Positions 55,700 through 64,000 of a stretch of DNA of 64,000 nucleotides are shown piece after piece. The translations under genes were made by a program, and so were the position numbers. The first letter of the stretch is position 1; the number at the start of each line of letters is the position of its first letter. This DNA comes from Trichoplax sp. H2 (Eukaryota; Placozoa; Uniplacotomia; Trichoplacea): the NCBI GenBank assembly GCA_003344405.1, contig NOWV01000171.1, forward strand, positions 62,001 to 126,000, given 5' to 3'. The notes below the pieces were generated by a model. That model worked only from the letters and a program-made list of their open reading frames with translations. It searched no databases and had not been told where the DNA came from.

Positions 55700-58600
55700 A
55701 TGGGGACGGAAAAAGCTGATCCTGATGTAGAATTTCGTGGTGAGAAGCAGGCAGTTTCTGGCTTCCACCTATCTAAATTGCAAGTCATATTAATAATTCT
55801 TCTATCGATTGGCGTAGTTGTATTTACTGGAATTTTTGCTGGAGTTATCTTGCCTAGCATCAATGCTGCCCACAGTACAAGCACTCAGGCACCAACTACA
55901 CAACCACCAGCAGGAACTAATAATCCAACATCGACTTCGAATCAAGGTGGCTCGACTTCAACGCCACAGTCTGCCACTTCCAAGCCTTATGTTATTCCTT
56001 CACCTCAACCAACACAACCTACACCTACTTCTTCTTATGCCGCCGTTAACAAACCACGTTTGCCCACCGATATTGTACCTGTTCAATATTGGTTAACATT
56101 GGAAATTGATATGACCAATTTGAATTTTTCTGGTGACACTACCATCGAGGTTACTGTTAAAAAAGAGACAAATACAATTATTCTTCATGCATCTGGATTG
56201 ACTATGACTCAAGATCCTCAGGTGACTAATAATCGAAACTATGATGGCTCTACCACTTACTACACGATTAGCACCAAGGGAACGTACGCACCCAATCAAT
56301 ATTACTACATGATGATGCAGAACAATTTAACACCAGGAACATATTATTTACGATTCCGCCATACTGCTCCATTATCAACCCGCTTGGACGGATTATATAA
56401 ATATCAGTATACTAGAGCGTCCACCGGAGAAAAAATGTAAGTTTTTATACTGGACTGTCTACTGCAATCTCGTCTAAGGTTGCAGCACCTACAGTACTAT
56501 GTATTTGTATAATATCGAGTTTGCAAAAACTTGTAAGCACTGCTTAAGTGGGATTCAGCCCAGCCCGATAGAGGTAGATTTTCTAGTCAATTACCAGAAT
56601 GTGCAGTTGAAATTAAAATTGCTTGCCCTGTCAATTTCTGACATTGGACTATGGAAATAGCAGCAAAAATGCTCCAGGGTTCGCTTTTATTTTTACTTTT
56701 TCCTACAGGTATTACAGAGTACACTGTACCGTAGGCTTGATAGTACTATACACTGTAAAGTACTGTGCATTGTACTACACCGTACCAGTCACCCACTGGG
56801 CGTCAGCGTTGGCAAGTCCGTAAACTATGACGATTGCCGCCATGGTTGAGTCGGTACGGCAGTTCTAGTTTGCCACTAGTCGGTATACTATTCCTACATC
56901 TATATCGAGTCCTAGTCTGCGAAAGAAAAATATTTCTAGGAGTACAGTATATTAATCTTATTATTATTATTATTATTAAAATGGTATATTGCCAGGGTAT
57001 CAGCCATCAATGTTGAAAATCAAATGGCAGCTTTAATATTACTGTATCGTAGAAGTTGTGAGAAATGGAATTATACTTTATATTTTGAGTCAATACATAA
57101 CGTATAGTACTGTACCGTATACTATTTAACCTGAAGTGGCTATGCAATACGCTTTACATTACTGTCCATGTCTTGCCCCAAAATAAGCAAACCACAGCAT
57201 TTTTATGAATACAAATTGCAAACTCTGAACTAGGAAATAGCATAATTAAATGCTGCATTCCCAGTAAAATTTCCGATTGTGCTTGTTACTTTCCGCAAGC
57301 AGCATCTATAATAGTACAAATAGGCGTCAAACACTAAGCTATCATACATCCACACTATTCCATAGTCATCGAGTCTCAAATACGTGCTACTAAAGATCAT
57401 TTATTGCGCATGAAAAACAATTCAGTAAGCTAGAAATTTTCCGCAACGCAAGCTTAGGGAATCGATAGAACGACCGAGCTATACTAAAGCTTTGCAGTGC
57501 CGTAGTTGTCAGGAAGCGCAGGGCAAGAAACAGTAAAATTATTTCGAATCCTTGTTTCAAAAAAGGAGTGAAAAATTTCCATTAATCGAGCAACTGAACG
57601 TTTCGTAAAATACGGCGAAAAACGCCCTTACTTCTGTCCAATTTGTCAAGCAGTATTCAAACAGCCAAGACAAGTACGGTTCAGGATGCGCACGCTACAG
57701 TACGTTACGTCGAGGTGTTTACAGAGAACCTGAAAATTATAGTTAGCATATTCAAAGTTTTTACACACGACGGTACAGTATACAGGGCTGTATCTGATTC
57801 TTTGTAAAAAAAACAGCTACTGTAATCATCTGCCGTATGTACTAAGGTCAAATTGATGGCTTAAAATTAGAATAAATTAATAATTAATTAGTGAATAATT
57901 TTCACTGTGCCGCAATGTTGATTTTCGATGAAAACGGCTTTGACGCCATACTGAATTGTGGGATATAGTACCGCACTTGAGCAGATCAATTGTCATCAAA
58001 CAAATCAATATAGCCCATTACTGACTGACATTTAACTGCAGGCAACGCGACTCCAAATGCACTAATGCGATAATGAATACTCGCGCCATTGACGTATTGT
58101 AGCTTTAGTTTGCTCAAAAATTCATCATTGTACAGTACAGTGTATACAGTAGTGTAACATTTACTATACTAGTGCACACGATTGCAGCATGGACCGCAAA
58201 TATTTGCTGCATCACGCCATGCCGAAAAGGCGAAAGCGTAACCGTATTGCATAGCATACCGTCAATAAGAAATTATGATTTTCGTGCGATGTAGCATGGA
58301 GCAGAAGAGGGTCGAAAATAAAACGTACACAGTATGCAATCCATGGATGCAATCAGTGTTTGAACAATGTGCATTCTATGAGTTATACTGCATATTTTAT
58401 CTGTGAAACAAAGTCCAAACCAGCTCAATGCTAGTTTTTCCTTCTGATCATTACAAATAATAAAACAACTAACAAGAAATACTACGTGCTAGCACGTATA
58501 TGTCTGAAATATTATTAGTCCTTCAAAGTTGATCGGTTAAATTACGATAGGGTTTATTCTTTTTTTTTTGATCGAGTATGCTTTCCAAGAAACCTTAAAT

Positions 58601-61600
58601 TTGGCCAATTTAGGTGCCGTTGCCTAATTGAACGGATGGATAGTATACTGTAAGCTCCACATGTACACGAGGCTTGATGCTATAGTAGTTCGAAGGTGCA
58701 CAATACTCAAACGGCTAATTCTCACTTCAGTCGCTTGTTAGTGAGTTGCCAACCACCTTAAATTCTTGCGGTGATGATGATACCGCAAGGCACCTTTTGT
58801 CGCTTGCAAAATGTAAATATCTGGCATACGGTAGCGTATTTTCGCTATTGGACCTGAAGACAGATCAAAACAAAAATCTTATGTTTTGCATTCTAACAGG
58901 TCGTGCTCATAATATACCTTTACAGTGACTTTACGATTCATTTAAGGTTAATTATGAATACATTTATTGGCTATATCATCTGTCGTTTACTCGAGAATTA
59001 ACAGCCATTTCCAGTTAGAACGCGCAATTTACTTCTAGATTTATGATCTTATGATGTCGATATCATTTTCTAATCATTAATTCAGATTAGAACACTCGTG
59101 TCAGCTAACGTCAAGCTAACACCCCAGAGGCAAATCTTCATTTTCACCTACTATAAATAAAGGATAGTACATTGCAAGCAAAATATTATTTAGCTTGAAA
59201 AATGAAATAAAAGCGTCTTAAACACATAGTATATTTTAATATCATGGTAAATGCCATAAATTACAATTAAAAATATTGCAATATGTTTTATAGACGAGCG
59301 TACTAAATTACATTCCAAATAAATTCTATTAAATTAGCAACATTGATTAGCCGGGTATAAATACTAAAATAGCTAAATTTCGATTTTATTTAGATGGGGT
59401 GTTGGAAGCCAGTGTGAATCATTCGATGCTCGCAGGATTATACCGTGTTTTGATGAACCAGCATTGAAAGCTAGATTTCAAACTACCCTTATCGTTCCTA
59501 GCAATTACACTTCCTCGTTAACTAATATGCTTTTAGTCGGTGAACAACCATTGCAAGGAAATAGAGTTCAATTAAGCCATGAAAGTAAGGAAATATTCAA
59601 ACCGCCGGTTTTATTTGCTGATATATTTCAGCAATAGCGTTCGCAATACAGTACATTCCTTTAACTTATCGAATATGTTTATAATATTGCATTGAATTCT
59701 TAACAGTTAGTTATACGTAATGGTAGTTAGACTAATGGAAATATAGACAACGCCGAAATTCTATTTTATTCTAATCTCTAATTCTTTTATTTAAAACAAT
59801 TTTAGACACTGTTGTTATGTCATCTTATCTATTGGCATTCAGTATCACTGACTTTGATCGAGTTGAAAGAGATGTCGGAGGCATTTTGGTAAAATTGGAT
59901 GCTAACAACATTACGTGAATTATACATTAAATTTTAGATAGCGTATTCTTATTGCACGATGATAAACAATAAAGAGGCTCTAACTTCATTATTATAACTA
60001 AAGATTAATTAATCAACTACAGTATAGGATCTGGGCCCGTAAAGCAATTAAAAATGACGGCAACTATGCACTTGATGCTGCCATTAACATCACTACTTAC
60101 TTTGAAAATTTGCTTGGCGTGAAATATCCAATGCGTAAGCAAGGTAATGGTTATCAAATCAGGTTCATAATCCGGTATACCGTAGTGTAACGGGTGTTCA
60201 AAATATCTAACATTAGCTTATTTTTTGATTAGATCATGTTTCTGTTCCTAAATTTGATTCGGGCGCTATGGAAAATTGGGGATTAATCTTATATAGAGAG
60301 GAATACTTGTCATATAGTCCATCTTATACCGATGCTAGAGAAAAAGAATTTATAGTGGCTATAATTGCTCACGAATTAGCTCACATGGTAAGTGTCTAAA
60401 TCTTACTTCCTTTTGAATCCACAGTTCTTAGAAATGGTATCTAATGGAATTGCTATCGATGATTAATTTAATTTTAAATCCACTTCATTTGTTAATTAAA
60501 AATGTCTTTATAAGTTATAATCAGTTTGGATAGCTACTAAATCGTTATGATATTCCACAATCGATAAGTAAGAGCTCGGGTAGTGAAAGTATCATGAACT
60601 ATACTTACTCAAGTACCTAATACTAGAAAAGACCAGCTCTCGCAAATTTGTTTATTCTAGATGCAAACTATCGTATCTACAGTTATAATATCCAATATAT
60701 TTATCTTTCTTAATAGTGTATTAGCAAACTAGTTAAACTAAATTTTAATTTAGCGACATTAATTGTTACTGTACGCTCTGTTAGCCTATATTTGCCTACT
60801 CGTATATGTACGTATCATGTAATGTATATTCTTTATAATTCTCACTTTAAAATTTTTAAGATACATTCAGTAGTCGATAAAATGACTTTGTCAGTATTAA
60901 AACATTCTCTATGTAATGTTTGCTTCAGGCAAATGCTTTCTGAAATTGTTTTAAACGATCATTTTAATGGCGATATGAAACTTATCATATGAAATTTTTT
61001 CAGCCTGTTTCTATACAGCAATATCTTCATTATTATCTGAATTGAAAGCTATCGGGTATTTCATATACCGTGCAATAGCTGAATTATTTTTACTACTATT
61101 TTATTATTTAGCTATAATTTTCGCTCGTATGTAGCTAGTTGTGAAAAGCTGATTATAAGACTTGAGTGAAGTGATACTAAGAACAGATATGAGGTTAGTT
61201 TAACTCATTTTTCATTTGTTGTAGTGGTTCGGTAACTTGGTTACTATGGTTTGGTGGAACGATTTATGGCTAAACGAAGCTTTTGCAAGTTACTTTGAAT
61301 ATATAGGACAGACAAACTTTGCCCCTGAAACCCTCGGCGTAAGAATAATTTTATTAATTATAATGAAAATCATTTCTCCTGTATTTAAAGTTATTAGATA
61401 TATTTTAGTAAATAACCGATAACCTAGGAATTATTTAATTAACGTCAAGTTGTCTTTTGAAATTTATAGTGGGATTCCTTTGTTGGTTATGACATGAATT
61501 CTGCACTCGTTAACGATCAAACTCCAACATCTCATCCAATTAGTCCTCCAGAACAATACGGTCCTTTCTTCGATAGGATTACTTACCAAAAGGTGAGGAT

Positions 61601-63925
61601 TATCATATCTCTTCTCCCTTCAAGACCAAATATATGAATAGTTATAATTACAAATTATTGTCTACTCCAGACAATTAATTGCGATTGTAATTGTTGTAGG
61701 GTGCTACCGTTCTTCGCATGATCGATAACTATCTTGGTCGCCAACCTTTCCTCGATGGATTAAGGGTATTGTATTATATATTACAGCATAAATATCCGAG
61801 TATACGATATGAAAAAGCAACAATATCTAAAATGTTAATAAATAAAGTTATTTTTATCGTTCTACAGCATACTTATTTGTAGATTTTAACACTTTCGTAA
61901 TTAAATAACTAATTTCAATGCTTTAATGTTTTAAAATAGAATTACTTGGTCAACTTTAACTACTCAAATGCTATTGCATCAAATCTGTTCGACCGTATGA
62001 CAGAAGTATGTCTAAAGCCTATTAAGAATTGATATAACTATCTTCTAGTTAACTCTAAGAAATTAAATTCTTTTAAGACATACACACTTTTGAGTGTTAT
62101 CTGCACATAATTTTACTTGGTAAAAATGCAATATTAAGATGTGTTTAATTTGTAGTTATAATGATTCTTTCGTATTTTTCCCTAAAAGCGATATAACGGT
62201 ATAAATGTTACTGAACTTATGGGTCCATGGGTATACCAAATGGGCTATCCCATTGTTACTGTAACCCAAGATTCTGCCAACAACAGAGGAATGTTATCAC
62301 AACAACGCTATCTAACCAATAAGGACTTAAATCCAAGTGTAGATCCATCAACACAACCATATAGATCACCATACGGGTAACTATTATACGTTACAAATGG
62401 TGATATATTTAATTGCCTATCTAAAATTATATTATTAATTTTATGAGTTGTGTAATAATCTGTGATTTAAATAAGTCGAAAAAATTAATACGATAGCACA
62501 AATTCTTAAAAATTAAAGAATTTTTAAACACGCTGCTAACCATTTATTGATCATACTTTTCTACCTTACCTAGCTATAAATGGAATATTCCGATCACTTG
62601 GTTTGTAGGCTCTGCACCTAGTACTATTAACAGAGGGATGTTTAATAGGACATCACGTAAGTTTTCAACTGGAAAGTACTTCCAAACGAATTGTTCTACG
62701 CGACGAAATTAATTAATTTATCTTTCTCAATTTAGAATCTATGACCGTTTCCTGGCCGCAAAACACTTGGATTAAGATTAATGCAGGAAGTATGGGTTTC
62801 TATCGTGTTAACTACCCACAATCTAATTGGGATCAATTAGCTGCTGCTTTGAATGCAAACCCTAACGTAAGTTAAACTTTAAGCACAGCCTATACACTAT
62901 CCATTATAGCACTCTTCGCAGTCCTTAACTATAGTGTTTAAACATGTATGAAGATTGATTTTACTTATAATAACTCATGTTATACGATATTGATACGCTA
63001 TATCATGAATAGCAATTTACTAAGAGAGATGCTGCTGGATTAATTTTGGATTCGATGGCCTTTGCATCGTAAGTCTGTGTGTTATCATGTTGGAAAAGTA
63101 GACATAATTCCAATTACCAGTGTAATTTTAAGTAAATTTCTAGTATTTGAAGATATAAAAGTCTTGACATTTTCTCATAACAACTTAAATAATTTTATGA
63201 TATTATAGGACAGGACGCTTGACATACAGCACTGCATTATCCATCACTAATTACTTAGCTAAAGAAAGTGCATACGTACCCTGGTATGTCACATGGGCAG
63301 CCTTCTTAGACTATCAACGACGTTTAGCGGCTAGACCCTCGAACCAATATTTTAGGGTAAACTTAATGACCTATAATATAATTTGCTTATGAATCGACTC
63401 CATGTACAAATTTTTGTTGATAATATTCTGGATCCAACCTTACTTTTTATGGTTATTCATTCATAACCTAATACCTTCTTAAAACATAGAACTATTACGT
63501 AAAAATCTTGAAACCACAAGTAGATGCAATTGGCTTTGTTGGAACTGGAACTCATACTGAGAGGTTCGTAGGTGTTCTAGAACTTTCATCGATCTCATAG
63601 TCGGTCAGAATACAGTAATTTATCAATTTTCTAGATTTTAAGTAAATTTAAAGCATCATAGCTTAGAATGAAATTGTGATGATCATCATTATCTACGAAA
63701 GCCATGACATTATACTTAGTGATTTATGGGATCTTTAATTATCACCCTCTTTCAAACAAAATTATAGTTTCGTTGTTACCGCGGTTATAACAGATAATTT
63801 TCATTTTCTCTTAGACTACTCCGAGAAATAATCATGGATGCTGCCTGTTATCAAGGCTATGAACCATGTGTTCAAAATGCAACGGCTATGTTAAGAAATT
63901 ACATGAGCAATTCCACCACCAACGC
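55700..63925 (+). CDS. Type II membrane M1 zinc aminopeptidase, gene C (3' end beyond window)
   Basis: Sixteen exons seen: 55700-56436, 59394-59584, 59806-59888, 60023-60143, 60233-60387, 61225-61338, 61470-61592, 61700-61765, 61940-62005, 62189-62376, 62574-62656, 62736-62866, 63013-63068, 63209-63356, 63490-63563, 63815-63925. By comparison with A and B four exons are missing to the right. Membrane helix at residues 28-51, then a long Thr/Pro/Ser/Gln stalk (about 57-110) suited to O-glycosylation. GAMEN is at 388-392, HELAH 424-428, third zinc ligand Glu447, catalytic Tyr506, so it should be active. The substrate-facing zinc helix has [14 protein letters not shown]. Intron 1 (56437-59393) is unusually long for this window and full of repeats. 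Exon lengths from exon 4 on match gene A almost exactly. Confidence 0.94.
56706..56978. repeat. Repeats in intron 1 of gene C: GTAC cluster and (ATT)n
   Basis: GTACACTGTACCGTA-type palindromes at 56706-56790, and a pure (TTA)n microsatellite at 56959-56978. A further short TACAGTACAGTGTATACAGTA run lies near 58130-58155 in the same intron. Confidence 0.75.
57571..57735 (+). pseudogene. C2H2 zinc-finger-like remnant in intron 1 of gene C
   Basis: A short open stretch reads [20 protein letters not shown], then [31 protein letters not shown] fits the inter-finger linker plus first half of a classical C2H2 finger (TGEKPYxCxxCxxxF). The two zinc-binding His are missing (positions hold Arg/Met), and the frame ends at TGA 57731-57733. 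No neighbouring finger or splice signals were found. Probably a relic, possibly a chance match. Confidence 0.3.
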
Positions 63926-64000
63926 GTTAGTATGGCGTAATATTTATTTCACCAACATGACTATCCCTTTGATAAAATAATTTTACTCCTATACATTTCT

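Overview
The window is eukaryotic nuclear DNA from an early-branching animal. It is AT-rich, and its genes are cut into many small exons by short canonical GT-AG introns. The proteins are recognisably animal (TEP1, PRMT3, riboflavin kinase, membrane M1 aminopeptidases). A placozoan (Trichoplax/Hoilungia type) is my best guess from gene content, compact introns and abundant GTACTGTAC palindromes. That is inference; nothing in the window names the species. I rebuilt exons by eye from translation, splice-site consensus and reading phase. For TEP1 and two of the aminopeptidases the summed exons give complete open frames divisible by three.

Left part (1-14.3 kb): the 3' exons of riboflavin kinase (RFK, +, 406-1383) converge on an atypical NAD-binding SDR/epimerase gene (-, 2538-5141). 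A gene-poor stretch follows (5.1-10.3 kb). It holds GTAC palindromes, a 70-85 bp tandem repeat, a 149-bp duplication and two small terminal-inverted-repeat elements. Protein arginine methyltransferase 3 (PRMT3, -, 10342-14243) comes next, nearly complete at 19 exons.

Middle part (15.9-31 kb): a 57-exon TEP1 homologue (+, 15893-30980, 2565 residues) is diverged head-to-head from PRMT3. It has the full domain order TROVE, DUF4062, NACHT, WD40 repeats. TEP1 is the telomerase- and vault-associated protein.

Right part (31.9-64 kb): three paralogous type II membrane M1 aminopeptidases. Gene A (-, 31882-38150) and gene B (+, 43120-51258) are head-to-head. Gene C (+, 55700 to beyond the window) follows B in tandem. 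Exon lengths and phases match almost one for one, so they are local duplicates. A and C keep GAMEN, HELAH-X18-E and the catalytic Tyr. B is a full-length, splice-intact open frame in which GAMEN has become DTTAN, HELAH has become YQIAQ and the catalytic Tyr has become Cys. B is therefore a predicted pseudo-aminopeptidase, the most notable observation in the window.

Intergenic and long-intron DNA carries palindromic GTACAGTAC arrays, microsatellites and a C2H2-finger-like remnant. I saw no tRNA, rRNA, CRISPR array or viral gene. First exons of the SDR and PRMT3 genes, and the upstream exon(s) of RFK, could not be placed.
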